From: an uncultured Prevotella sp.
Lineage (GTDB): Bacteria; Bacteroidota; Bacteroidia; Bacteroidales; Bacteroidaceae
DNA: 64,000 nucleotides
Direction: 5' to 3'
Assembly (NCBI GenBank): GCA_900315545.1
Contig: OMZM01000006.1
Span: 1-64,000, forward strand
Below the pieces are notes generated by a model, which worked only from the letters and a program-made list of their open reading frames with translations, ran no database searches and was not told the DNA's origin. Shown here piece after piece: positions 1-7,286 of this stretch. The position numbers and the translations under genes were made by a program. The number at the start of each line of letters is the position of its first letter. Position 1 is the stretch's first letter.

Positions 1-445
1 TGGGGTCGTTTACTGTCGCGTGAGTGGCGGCGAAAGCCGTTTCGGAAATCTGAGGGGCAAAATATGCGGGTATTTTGAATGTTATTGTAATTATCTGAGG
101 GTCAGGATGATAGCGCGGAGGGTGGCGGTTTTGAGGGCGAAAGAGAAGTGTTAAAATTGTCAAAGAGTATGTTTGAGATTGTCAAACACACTGTTTGAGG
201 CGGTCAGACATAGTGTTTGGGGGTATCGGGCACTGTGTTTTGCAGGGCTAAAAACATGAAATAGGCGCGTCAAAGGTACTCTTTGACAATTTTAACAGTT
301 GTGTTTGGATACGGAATTAACAGATTTTTGCAATTTCAGAGGGTAAAAAATTTCTATTTGGAGAGTTTTTGTCTGTCAAAAGTTTTCATATTTTTCGGGG
401 TCGCAACGGAAGGCGCGAACACTTTGGCACGGTTTTTGCAGGGAG
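1..445 (+). repeat. Dispersed intergenic repeat, copy 1 (cut by window start)
   Basis: This noncoding repeat recurs at 12662-13130 (minus), 23672-24146 and 33539-33977. It starts in a block with tttactgtcgcg (9-20) and ends in ggcacggtttttgcagggag (426-445). Its core is bounded by an 18-bp inverted repeat, gttaaaattgtcaaagag at 150-167 and its complement at 279-296. Between the arms are several TCAAAC/GTTTGA words facing each other. No reading frame is conserved among the copies, so I treat it as noncoding. Whether it is a mobile element remnant, a structured RNA or a protein-binding region is unknown. Confidence 0.8.
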
Positions 446-485
446 ATGACAACGGGAACGATAACCTTAACGGGAACGGGAAATA

Positions 486-532
486 TTGGTTTTCGAAAGG
501 AGGCAGATAGCCGATAGTATCCAGAGAAAATA
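486..532 (+). repeat. 47-bp direct repeat, left copy
   Basis: This matches 1836-1882 at 45 of 47 positions (differences at 501 and 504). It lies between dispersed repeat copy 1 and the AT-rich segment with the 645-1856 genes. The arrangement looks like the left attachment or recombination junction of an inserted segment; the insertion itself is inferred. Confidence 0.75.
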
Positions 533-576
533 AACACGGCAATGGGTTGAAGAAAATTTTGAAAAAATAAAAAAGA

Positions 577-608
577 TTTGGATATTTGAAAAAGATGCAT
601 TATATTTG
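577..608 (+). promoter_or_regulatory. Promoter of the 645 gene
   Basis: TTTG at 577-580 and TATATTTG at 601-608 are separated by 20 bp, matching the Bacteroidetes -33/-7 consensus. It lies inside the inserted segment, about 36 bp before the start codon. Confidence 0.7.
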
Positions 609-644
609 CAATTGGAAAGATAACAACTTATAATTGAAGTAATT

Positions 645-1166
645 ATGAAAAAACTGATTATCATATTATTGTTAATAATTCCACTTGTTTCAATGGCGCA
701 AGTGGAAAAAACACCCTTTGAAAAGGGTATTGAAAAAACATGGCAATATGTGCAGGATATGGGGTATAACACCAATATTGAAATCACGTATGACACAACG
801 GAGGTTAAAATATATGGTCAACAACCATTCAACAAATACTATAAACATTTAAAGGCTAAAAAACCATCTGATGATTCAATGGTTGATATAGTAATACAGA
901 TTGATGATGAAATGGGAACACAGACAATGTGGAATGTGTTATTTACATGGTGCAATAAAAAGTTAATGCCAAAAAACTTAAAGGGCATTACAGAATATGA
1001 TTTTTGGAATGACAATGGCACTTGTTATCATTTAAAAAAAGATGGTTATAAAAACAGTTATGCAGTTGGATTGATAGGAAACCCAAACAGACCAATAAGA
1101 TTCAACGCAGATATACACACATTCAGTTTTATAGTTAACGGAATACCTTACAGCGGTTGGTATTAA
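645..1166 (+). CDS. Secreted protein of unknown function
   Basis: A 173-residue protein that I do not recognise. The first 19 residues form a clear signal peptide (MKKLI, a run of Ile/Leu, then VSMAQ), so the mature protein of about 154 residues should be exported. No Cys lipobox is present. The rest is polar with many Lys, Asn and aromatic residues and a Trp-Tyr C-terminus. The gene has its own -33/-7 promoter and a hairpin terminator, so it is a complete transcription unit inside the segment bounded by the 47-bp repeats. It is clearly more AT-rich than the core genes to the right, which suggests recent acquisition. Its role is unknown. Confidence 0.75.
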   Translation: MKKLIIILLLIIPLVSMAQVEKTPFEKGIEKTWQYVQDMGYNTNIEITYDTTEVKIYGQQPFNKYYKHLKAKKPSDDSMVDIVIQIDDEMGTQTMWNVLFTWCNKKLMPKNLKGITEYDFWNDNGTCYHLKKDGYKNSYAVGLIGNPNRPIRFNADIHTFSFIVNGIPYSGWY

Positions 1167-1197
1167 CATACATAAACATAATTTTTAAATTCAACAT

Positions 1198-1227
1198 TCC
1201 ATCTTTTTTAAAAAAGGTGGATTTTTT
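1198..1227 (+). terminator. Rho-independent terminator after the 645 gene
   Basis: tccatctttttt pairs with aaaaaaggtgga (one G-T pair) and is followed by six T. Confidence 0.7.
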
Positions 1228-1300
1228 GTTTATAATTGATAACTTTTTAATTCTAACATATATTTATATATATAGATAATAAAAAGAATTATAATAAAAA

Positions 1301-1633
1301 ATGGAAGAATGGAAACAAATAACTGATTTTCCAAAATATGAAGTCAGCAATAATGGGCAAATAAGAAACAGTAAAGGACAAATTTTAAAAGCACAAGCAA
1401 ACACAAAAAACAACTATTTCCAAGTGCTTTTGTGGAAAGACAGCAAAGCAAAATGTTGTTATGTACACAGACTGGTAGCGGAGGCTTTTGTGCCAAAGGA
1501 GAAAGACACACAGATTTATGTTTGGTTCAAAGATGAAAATGTACAGAATAATAATGCTGAAAATCTATACTGGAAAGATTTCAAAAGAAATAGCAACAAA
1601 GCAAAGGAAGACGGTAAAAAATACTTTGGTTAA
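1301..1633 (+). CDS. NUMOD4/HNH-like protein with degenerate active site
   Basis: A 110-residue protein. Residues 1-25 match the NUMOD4 start found in phage homing-type endonucleases (EEWKQITDFPKYEVSNNGQI). Residues 45-95 follow the HNH fold (VHRLVAEAF ... NNNAENLYW). In the family the central strand normally reads like VNHIDGNKxNN; here it reads IYVWFKDENVQNN, so the catalytic His pair expected at that point is missing. The protein may bind DNA but is probably not an active nuclease. It is followed by a terminase-small-subunit-like ORF, a common phage order (HNH next to TerS). Base composition is AT-rich. The fold assignment is fairly secure; loss of activity is inferred from the missing residues. 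Confidence 0.65.
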   Translation: MEEWKQITDFPKYEVSNNGQIRNSKGQILKAQANTKNNYFQVLLWKDSKAKCCYVHRLVAEAFVPKEKDTQIYVWFKDENVQNNNAENLYWKDFKRNSNKAKEDGKKYFG

Positions 1634-1670
1634 AAAATATTTAAATTATTCAAATTACACCCAAAAAATT

Positions 1671-1856
1671 ATGGCGGAGGTTGAGGGTTTTTTAAAGAAA
1701 AAATATAATGAAATTCAACCCCATTGGGAAGGTCAATTACAACTTCTTGCAACAAATTATGACCTTTTTATCAAAGCCAAAGAGCAAGTTGACATCGATG
1801 GTTTGTTGGTACAGAACAGAATGGGAGGTTGGGAATTGGTTTTCGAAAGGGGGTAG
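1671..1856 (+). pseudogene. Truncated phage terminase small subunit-like (P27 type) remnant
   Basis: The 61-residue frame starts at an ATG and resembles the helical part of P27-family small terminases: LQLLATNYDLFIKAKEQV, then GLLVQNRMGGW. Family members are usually well over 100 residues and continue with a proline-rich substrate-binding tail. Here the frame runs into the right 47-bp repeat (from 1836) and stops after VFERG, so the C-terminal part is missing. The same frame is open upstream to about 1488, overlapping the HNH gene, but the ATG at 1671 gives the best family match. Together with the HNH gene it looks like a fragment of a phage packaging module. No portal, capsid or large terminase gene is present. 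Confidence 0.5.
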
Positions 1857-1882
1857 ATAGCCGATAGTATCCAGAGAAAATA
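1836..1882 (+). repeat. 47-bp direct repeat, right copy
   Basis: Partner of 486-532 (45/47 identical). It overlaps the 3' end of the terminase-like remnant. The sequence after it (1883-2020) is purine-rich, with repeated gagaggttag and ctggagaatct words and no gene. Confidence 0.75.
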
Positions 1883-2028
1883 GAGAGGTTAGAGTATATA
1901 GAGGAAATAGAGGGGTTAGAGGGGCTGGAGAATCTATATATTTTGGATATTCCGGAGGACCTATATATTCTGGAGAATCTGAAGAGGGTGTAGAATGCGG
2001 ATGGATTTGTATATTTAGCGTGGGTTGT

Positions 2029-2063
2029 TTTGGGGTTTAATTGAAAATTATTTCGTATTTTTG
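2029..2063 (+). promoter_or_regulatory. Promoter of the mgtC-like gene
   Basis: TTTG at 2029-2032 and TATTTTTG at 2056-2063, with 23-bp spacing (slightly long). The ATG is 25 bp downstream. Confidence 0.5.
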
Positions 2064-2087
2064 CAGAAAACTTAAAAGGTAATCTTT

Positions 2088-2549
2088 ATGGACACTACAT
2101 TCGATTTCATTCTGCGCATTACTGTGGCTGCCATTCTTGGCGGTGCCATTGGTCTTGAGCGCGAATACCGCGAGAAAGCAGCAGGTTTCCGCACTCATTT
2201 TCTTGTTGCACTTGGGTCTGCCCTGTTTATGATAATCTCCGTTTACGGCTTCGATGGTGGTCTGACGAGCGCGAACCACCGCCTTGACGTGTCGCGCGTG
2301 GCAGCTCAGGTTGTCAGCGGTATTGGTTTCATCGGTGCCGGCTCCATCGTTTTTCAGAAGAACATGGTTGTCGGCCTTACCACTGCCGCCGGCGTGTGGG
2401 TTACCGCTGCCATCGGTCTTGCCTGCGGCTCCGGCATGTATCTGCTATCTACGGCAGCCACTATTCTCGTGCTTATAGGCTTTGAGGCTTTCAACCTGTT
2501 TCTGCGCGGAGTGGACAAACATAAGGCAAAAGAAGACAAAAGCACATAA
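2088..2549 (+). CDS. MgtC/SapB family inner-membrane protein
   Basis: A 153-residue membrane protein with the MgtC family hallmarks in order: GGAIGLEREYREKAAGFRTH near the N-terminus, then LVALGSALFMIIS, RVAAQVVSGIGFIGAGSI and GLTTAAGVWVTAAIGLACG, followed by a last hydrophobic helix and a short charged tail. Four to five membrane segments can be drawn. The length fits the short family members without the C-terminal cytosolic domain. MgtC proteins are linked to growth at low magnesium and to modulation of the F-type ATPase in some pathogens; the role here is not shown. It is a single-gene unit with its own promoter and a hairpin that overlaps the stop codon. Confidence 0.88.
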   Translation: MDTTFDFILRITVAAILGGAIGLEREYREKAAGFRTHFLVALGSALFMIISVYGFDGGLTSANHRLDVSRVAAQVVSGIGFIGAGSIVFQKNMVVGLTTAAGVWVTAAIGLACGSGMYLLSTAATILVLIGFEAFNLFLRGVDKHKAKEDKST

Positions 2550-2573
2550 GGGAACTATGCCCCTATGTGCTTT
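2538..2573. terminator. Hairpin terminator between convergent genes
   Basis: aaagcacataaggg pairs with cccctatgtgcttt around a 7-nt loop. The stop codon of the mgtC-like gene (2547-2549) lies in the left arm. Confidence 0.65.
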
Positions 2574-2607
2574 CACCATGAACTATGAATTCTGCGAATG
2601 GTAAGTA

Positions 2608-3768
2608 TTATTCGCCGAGTTTCTTTGTGTGGAACGGTATGAGCTGCAGTTCCGTTGACGGTCCACCGTTGTAGCCTACGACTATAAGATAGTAGTCTGT
2701 GTCTGGCTTCTTTACTGTCTTCTTAAATTCTGCATTGCCCCGATGCTGCAGGTCTGCGTTGTCGCGTATGTCGGTGAACCATGACTTCAACATCTCTTCG
2801 TTGTCAGCGAAATATTTAAAGTATGATGCCGGTTCAGAGCCTACGAAGTACAGGTCGTTGTTTGTCGTCGTAACCTTTACGTCCACTCCGTTATAGTAAA
2901 CGTCTCCGATTTCTACTGTGATTTTGTTGTCAGACGGTGTCGGTTTCAGTGTGTGTAGGCTCGTTACGTATGTTTCCGTGAGTGGTGAAGCATCATCGTA
3001 GTCTATTCCATACACTGTTACTACGTAGTCGCTGTCCCACGTCATCCATACAGACTGCTCATCAGTGATGCCCTTCGACAAGTCTGAGTGCATACAGTCG
3101 TTCCACGGTTGCCCCGTTTGCTCAGCCTTGAAGTTCCACCACGCCAGGTCCCATGTGTTCATATCGCCCTCCTTAGCAAGAATCTGGTCATAATGTTCCT
3201 TGGTGTGCAGTAGCCAACTGTAATACATTTCAGGATTTTTCGGGGTAATCTTTATGTCCACATAGTTGGCAGACAGGTTATTCAATTCTACCGTAAACAT
3301 CTCTGTTCCAGCATTTTCCAATTTTACCTTCAGCATTTCCGCCTCTCCCTCGATACCATACTTGTCGAAAGCAAGAGTATAGAAATTGTATTCGGTATCG
3401 GTAATCAGATTGTTGATAGTCTGCTCTCCATCGGCAGAACATTCAGTATAGTTTATAGCCTTTACCCTGTCGGCTACGCTGCCTTGCCCGTCCCACTTGC
3501 TTGCAGGCTCGTAAGCCAAATAGAACTTCTCGCAGTCTGCAGAGCGGGTAACATTCACTACAGCTCCGTTGCTCTCCGAAGACACGAGAGCCATATGAGC
3601 CTTTACTTCGCCAAGCGTTTCAAACGTAAGGCTGTCTACAGCGTTGAGTGTATATCCAACAACTGTCTGATCGCCCTTGTGAACAACTAATCGGTTTGCA
3701 CTTTGTGCCTGCGCTTCCATAGTTACGGAAACAACGGCAAGAATCAAAAATAAAAATAGTTTTTTCAT
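2608..3768 (-). CDS. Secreted protein with Fn3-like repeats, unknown function
   Basis: A 386-residue protein with a signal peptide (MKKLFLFLILAVVSV, cleavage near AQA). Residues 25-55 resemble the short N-terminal strand motif common in Bacteroidales secreted proteins (VHKGDQTVVGYTLNAVDSLTF). The rest falls into about three beta-rich blocks, each with the same ending pattern (ITDTEYNFYTLAFD, DSDYVVTVYGID, DTDYYLIVVGYN) as in fibronectin type III-like modules. No catalytic motif is seen. It lies 25 bp downstream of the porin gene on the same strand with no promoter between them, so the two are probably one operon. A surface or periplasmic binding role is possible but not shown. Confidence 0.75.
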   Translation of the reverse strand: MKKLFLFLILAVVSVTMEAQAQSANRLVVHKGDQTVVGYTLNAVDSLTFETLGEVKAHMALVSSESNGAVVNVTRSADCEKFYLAYEPASKWDGQGSVADRVKAINYTECSADGEQTINNLITDTEYNFYTLAFDKYGIEGEAEMLKVKLENAGTEMFTVELNNLSANYVDIKITPKNPEMYYSWLLHTKEHYDQILAKEGDMNTWDLAWWNFKAEQTGQPWNDCMHSDLSKGITDEQSVWMTWDSDYVVTVYGIDYDDASPLTETYVTSLHTLKPTPSDNKITVEIGDVYYNGVDVKVTTTNNDLYFVGSEPASYFKYFADNEEMLKSWFTDIRDNADLQHRGNAEFKKTVKKPDTDYYLIVVGYNGGPSTELQLIPFHTKKLGE

Positions 3769-3793
3769 AAGTTTTTATTTATACATTAATATA

Positions 3794-5002
3794 TTAATAG
3801 ACTTTCATTCTGTACATCATGCCCAGCTCAATGCGGTTTGTGTCGTAGTCCTTCAGTCCGCACTTGTCAGAATAGTCGAACTTGCGTCCGATGTAGGCGA
3901 GGAATATTCTGAGGTTCTGATGCTTTATAGGAAAATACTCCAGACTTGCCAGATAGCCGTAAGACTTCTTGTAGTCTTTCAGTATGTCTACATTCTTCAC
4001 GTTTGCCGTTTCATACATACCCTTCAGCATGAGGTTCCATTTTGGATAGAACTGCCAGTTCAGCTTTGTTACCCATGCAGAATAGTGGACGTCGCTGAGA
4101 TATGCATTTCCGAGTCCGGCAGTCTCGATGATACCCTTTACGTCGTCGGATGCTATGCGCAGCCTGTCGAGACCTTCTGTAGAATACATGTAGTCGACAT
4201 ACCACTGGAGCTTCGGCAGGTTCAGCTGCTGCCCCAGCATCACCATTCGTGCATACTTGTGGTGAGCCTCGTTCTGTATTCCCCACGCCCAACGCGTCTG
4301 CAACTTGTTGTCGAAGAAGTTTCCGTTCCAGTTTACTATGAATGCAAACGGATGGTTGGCTTCCTTCAGTTTCGTTGCCGTATTGAAATTGTTGCCTATC
4401 GCCTTAGCATCTTCGCCATATTCTTCGGCAAGCCTTCCGTTGCTGTCGTCGGTCAGCTGAAGCACTATTTCCTGCGATTCCACAGGCTTTACTATCACGT
4501 TTACACCTGCCTTGAATATGCTCATCCTGTCTACGAGGTCAGAATACTGATATATGAACATAGGATTTTCGTCGTATTCGAAACCGCCCCACGTCTGGCA
4601 CAGCTTACCAGCCTGCACGCTGAACTTAGGCGTAAAGTCGTAGCCAACGAACATAAGGTCGGTAGCTCTGGCGAAATTATCCTGCGAGCGTGCAGCATTG
4701 CTCTTGTTCAGCTGATGACGTAAACGATAATAAAGCTTGTCGGTAATATGTCCCAATATCTCGAGTCGGAGTTCGCGGTTGGCAAATCCCGTTCTCCAGT
4801 CGCCTTCATTATCGCGTGCATAACCCGATGCAGCATAGTTGAAATAGACGTTGAAAGCATCATTCTTCTTCTCGAGCTTGAATACTCTTTCAGCCAGCGA
4901 CTGCTCATCGTCGTTCTCATCGCCCATGCCTGTATTGTTACCCTGCGCACCAGCAAAAAGAGCTGTTGCAAACATTAAAGTGCTAAGTAAGATTCTTTTC
5001 AT
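3794..5002 (-). CDS. Outer-membrane porin (phosphate-selective porin O/P type)
   Basis: A 402-residue beta-barrel protein. I place the start at the ATG at 5002, giving a clean signal peptide (MKRILLSTLMFATALFAGAQG); a longer frame up to 5050 would overlap the -7 box. A short acidic linker and a small coiled stretch (SLAERVFKLEKK) precede the barrel, as in OprP/OprO-like trimeric porins. Alternating aromatic strands follow, with the typical pattern TGFANRELRLEILGHITDKLYYRLRH split over several strands, and the chain ends in a C-terminal aromatic-rich strand (MMYRMKVY). Substrate specificity cannot be read from sequence. It is the first gene of a two-gene operon and is divergent from the cytidylyltransferase-aminotransferase gene. 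Confidence 0.8.
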   Translation of the reverse strand: MKRILLSTLMFATALFAGAQGNNTGMGDENDDEQSLAERVFKLEKKNDAFNVYFNYAASGYARDNEGDWRTGFANRELRLEILGHITDKLYYRLRHQLNKSNAARSQDNFARATDLMFVGYDFTPKFSVQAGKLCQTWGGFEYDENPMFIYQYSDLVDRMSIFKAGVNVIVKPVESQEIVLQLTDDSNGRLAEEYGEDAKAIGNNFNTATKLKEANHPFAFIVNWNGNFFDNKLQTRWAWGIQNEAHHKYARMVMLGQQLNLPKLQWYVDYMYSTEGLDRLRIASDDVKGIIETAGLGNAYLSDVHYSAWVTKLNWQFYPKWNLMLKGMYETANVKNVDILKDYKKSYGYLASLEYFPIKHQNLRIFLAYIGRKFDYSDKCGLKDYDTNRIELGMMYRMKVY

Positions 5003-5028
5003 ACAAGTTGTTATGTGGTTTTTCGCTG

Positions 5029-5036
5029 CAAAATTA
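5029..5036 (-). promoter_or_regulatory. -7 box of the porin operon
   Basis: TAATTTTG on the minus strand, 27 bp before the ATG at 5002. No clear -33 element was seen. Confidence 0.45.
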
Positions 5037-5078
5037 CATTTTTTTTTCATTCTACACCATTTTATTGCAGAAAATTTG

Positions 5079-5086
5079 TACCTTTG
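5079..5086 (+). promoter_or_regulatory. -7 box of the fusion gene
   Basis: TACCTTTG, 31 bp before the ATG at 5117. It is divergent from the porin -7 box 43 bp away. Confidence 0.5.
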
Positions 5087-5116
5087 TCAACGAATATAAA
5101 TTTAATATATAATTAT

Positions 5117-6931
5117 ATGCAGGCTATTATATTGGCGGCAGGCATGGGTCGCCGACTTGGGAAATACACGCAGGACAACACGAAATGCATGGTAGAAGTC
5201 AACGGAGTAAAGCTCATTGACAGGCTGCTTCGCCAACTTTCGAAGGTAGATTTGTCGAGGGTTATTATCGTCGTTGGATATAAAGGCGACAATCTGAAAC
5301 AATATATAACATCGCACTACGCCAACAGCAAACTGAACATAGAATTTTACGACAATCCCATATACGACAAGACAAACAACATCTATTCGCTGTGGCTTGT
5401 CAGGAAACAGATGGAAGAAGACGAGACGCTGCTCATAGAAAGCGACCTTATCTTCTCCGACCGCATGATACCAATGATTGTCAACGACAAACGCCCGAAC
5501 ATTGCCCTCGTAGCCAAATATGAGACGTGGATGGACGGCACGATGGTGTGTCTGGACGATGACAACCACATCACTAACTTCGTATCAAAAAAGGCGTTCA
5601 GATATGAAGATGTTGACAAATACTACAAGACGGTCAACATATATAAATTCTCGCAAAACTTCACGCAAAACATATACGTTCCATTTCTCGACGCCTACTG
5701 CAAGGCGTTGGGAAACAACGAATACTACGAACAGGTGCTGAGAGTTGTTACCATGCTTGACAAGAGCAACCTCGAAGCACTCGAAATAGGCAGCGAAAAA
5801 TGGTATGAGATAGACGACGTGCAAGACTTAGACATTGCAGAGACTATCTTTGCCGACAACGACGAGATGCTGCACCGATACAACATGCGCTTCGGCGGAC
5901 ACTGGCGGTTTCCTAAGATGCTTGACTTCTGCTATCTCGTAAACCCGTACTTCCCTCCGCAGAGGATGAAAGACGAACTGCGATACAGTTTCGACACACT
6001 GCTTACCGAATATCCTTCGGGCATGTTTGTCAACTCACTGCTGGCTGCAAAATACTTCGGCATAGCACAAGAATATACAGTTGTAGGCAATGGCGCAGCT
6101 GAGCTGATAAAGTCAATGATGGAACATTCAGCAGGAAAAGTCGGCATCATATATCCTACTTTCGAGGAATATCCAAACAGATTGAAACAGGAACGCATCG
6201 TGGCATTTGTCCCCGCAAGCGAAAACCTGTCGTACACGGCAGACGAACTGATTGATTTCTATGAAGGCAAAGACATTGATACACTGCTCGTCATAAACCC
6301 AGACAACCCTACGGGTAACTTTATTCCAAAGCCAGACGTACTGAAACTGGCACAATGGTGCGAAGAACGAAACATACGACTTGTCGTGGATGAATCATTT
6401 GTTGACTTCAGCGACAACTTTACAGAGAACTCACTGCTGGAAGACGACATTCTCGAAAACAACAGAAACCTTGTTGTTGTGAAAAGTATCTCAAAATCGT
6501 ATGGTGTTCCAGGCTTACGACTGGGTATTCTGGCAACAGCCGACGTGCCACTTATAAACTACATAAAGAAAGATGTTTCGATATGGAACATCAATTCGTT
6601 TGCTGAATTCTACATGCAGATTTTCGGCAAATATCAGTCAGACTACACTGATGCCTGCAACAAATTTATAGCAGAACGACGGCGGTTTGAGAAGGAATTG
6701 CAGACCATTCCATTCCTCGAAGTTATGCCTACACAAGCTAACTACTTCTTCTGTCGCATAAAAGACAAATACACGGCATACGAACTGACACGCATACTGC
6801 TAGACAAGTTCCAGATAATGATAAAGGATTGCAACAATAAGACAACACTCAACGGCAGCAACTTTATACGCATATCAATTCGCGACGAACACGATAACAA
6901 CTGTCTGATAAGCGCACTTCGTTCTTTATGA
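5117..6931 (+). CDS. Fused nucleotidyltransferase - PLP aminotransferase
   Basis: A 604-residue two-domain protein. Residues 1-240 are a sugar/choline-phosphate type nucleotidyltransferase: AIILAAGMGRRLG is the nucleotide-binding loop and IESDLIFSD the metal-binding region, closest in style to LicC-like cytidylyltransferases. Residues 270-604 are a fold-type-I aminotransferase of the HisC/CobD group: NPDNPTGN, a VDESFVDF strand, and the PLP lysine in SISKSYG (Lys about 460), with a final Arg-containing RISIRDE. The start is the ATG at 5117, just after the -7 box. The following gene overlaps by ATGA. Such fusions make and activate an amino-phosphate head group for surface glycans in related enzymes; the exact substrate here is unknown. 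A LicD transferase gene lies 3.2 kb away, which fits that idea. Confidence 0.85.
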   Translation: MQAIILAAGMGRRLGKYTQDNTKCMVEVNGVKLIDRLLRQLSKVDLSRVIIVVGYKGDNLKQYITSHYANSKLNIEFYDNPIYDKTNNIYSLWLVRKQMEEDETLLIESDLIFSDRMIPMIVNDKRPNIALVAKYETWMDGTMVCLDDDNHITNFVSKKAFRYEDVDKYYKTVNIYKFSQNFTQNIYVPFLDAYCKALGNNEYYEQVLRVVTMLDKSNLEALEIGSEKWYEIDDVQDLDIAETIFADNDEMLHRYNMRFGGHWRFPKMLDFCYLVNPYFPPQRMKDELRYSFDTLLTEYPSGMFVNSLLAAKYFGIAQEYTVVGNGAAELIKSMMEHSAGKVGIIYPTFEEYPNRLKQERIVAFVPASENLSYTADELIDFYEGKDIDTLLVINPDNPTGNFIPKPDVLKLAQWCEERNIRLVVDESFVDFSDNFTENSLLEDDILENNRNLVVVKSISKSYGVPGLRLGILATADVPLINYIKKDVSIWNINSFAEFYMQIFGKYQSDYTDACNKFIAERRRFEKELQTIPFLEVMPTQANYFFCRIKDKYTAYELTRILLDKFQIMIKDCNNKTTLNGSNFIRISIRDEHDNNCLISALRSL

Positions 6932-7155
6932 AAACCGTATGCATCTGTGGAGGAGGCAACTTGGGGCATGTCATAGCAGCCACTCTTGCCTCATCGCAAA
7001 ACTATATCGTCAACATTCTCACAAACCGTCCGCAATCATGGAGACAGGAACTGACGGTTAAACTTCCTGACAGCACACCGACAAAACAGTCATTGACATG
7101 GTTTTTAACTGGGGCAAGACATTTTATTAACGAAAAATTTTGCTGCTTAAAATAA
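6928..7155 (+). pseudogene. Truncated NAD-dependent (opine-type) dehydrogenase
   Basis: A 75-residue frame that overlaps the stop of the fusion gene by ATGA, so it was translationally coupled. It begins with a Rossmann-fold start (VCICGGGNLGHVIAATLAS) of the octopine/nopaline-type dehydrogenase kind, whose members normally run to about 350 residues. Family similarity ends at about residue 45-55. The tail overlaps the promoter of the next gene (7139-7170), so the remaining five sixths of the enzyme have been lost and replaced. The remnant lacks the substrate domain and cannot be a working enzyme. An intact homologue probably acted with the fusion protein in one pathway; that is inference. Confidence 0.65.
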
Positions 7156-7170
7156 AAAATATTATATTTG
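7139..7170 (+). promoter_or_regulatory. Promoter of the 7287 gene
   Basis: TTTG at 7139-7142 and TATATTTG at 7163-7170, spacing 20 bp. It lies across the 3' end of the truncated dehydrogenase frame. The leader to the ATG is about 110 nt. Confidence 0.7.
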
Positions 7171-7286
7171 CGCTGAAAAATCAAAAGAATAGTTATAAAC
7201 TATAATATTGTATCTAAAACTTAAAACATAACACTAAAATTAATTTAACAAGTTTAATTATTCTAATCTAAAAGAGAGGATCATTT

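Noticed and set aside
283-510. 75-residue ORF beginning at a TTG in repeat copy 1
   Set aside because: It lies in the dispersed repeat, uses a non-ATG start, and the frame is broken in the other copies (for example copy 3 has a stop soon after the same start).
486-1882. 47-bp repeats as an IS target-site duplication
   Set aside because: Target duplications of insertion sequences are much shorter, and no transposase or terminal inverted repeat is present.
1883-2020. Purine-rich gagg/ctggagaatct repeats after the right 47-bp repeat
   Set aside because: The repeats are low-complexity, without a frame, palindrome of note or conserved partner elsewhere in the window.
3920-4723. 267-residue ORF opposite the porin gene
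   Set aside because: It is antisense to a signal-peptide-bearing barrel protein and has no motif or promoter.
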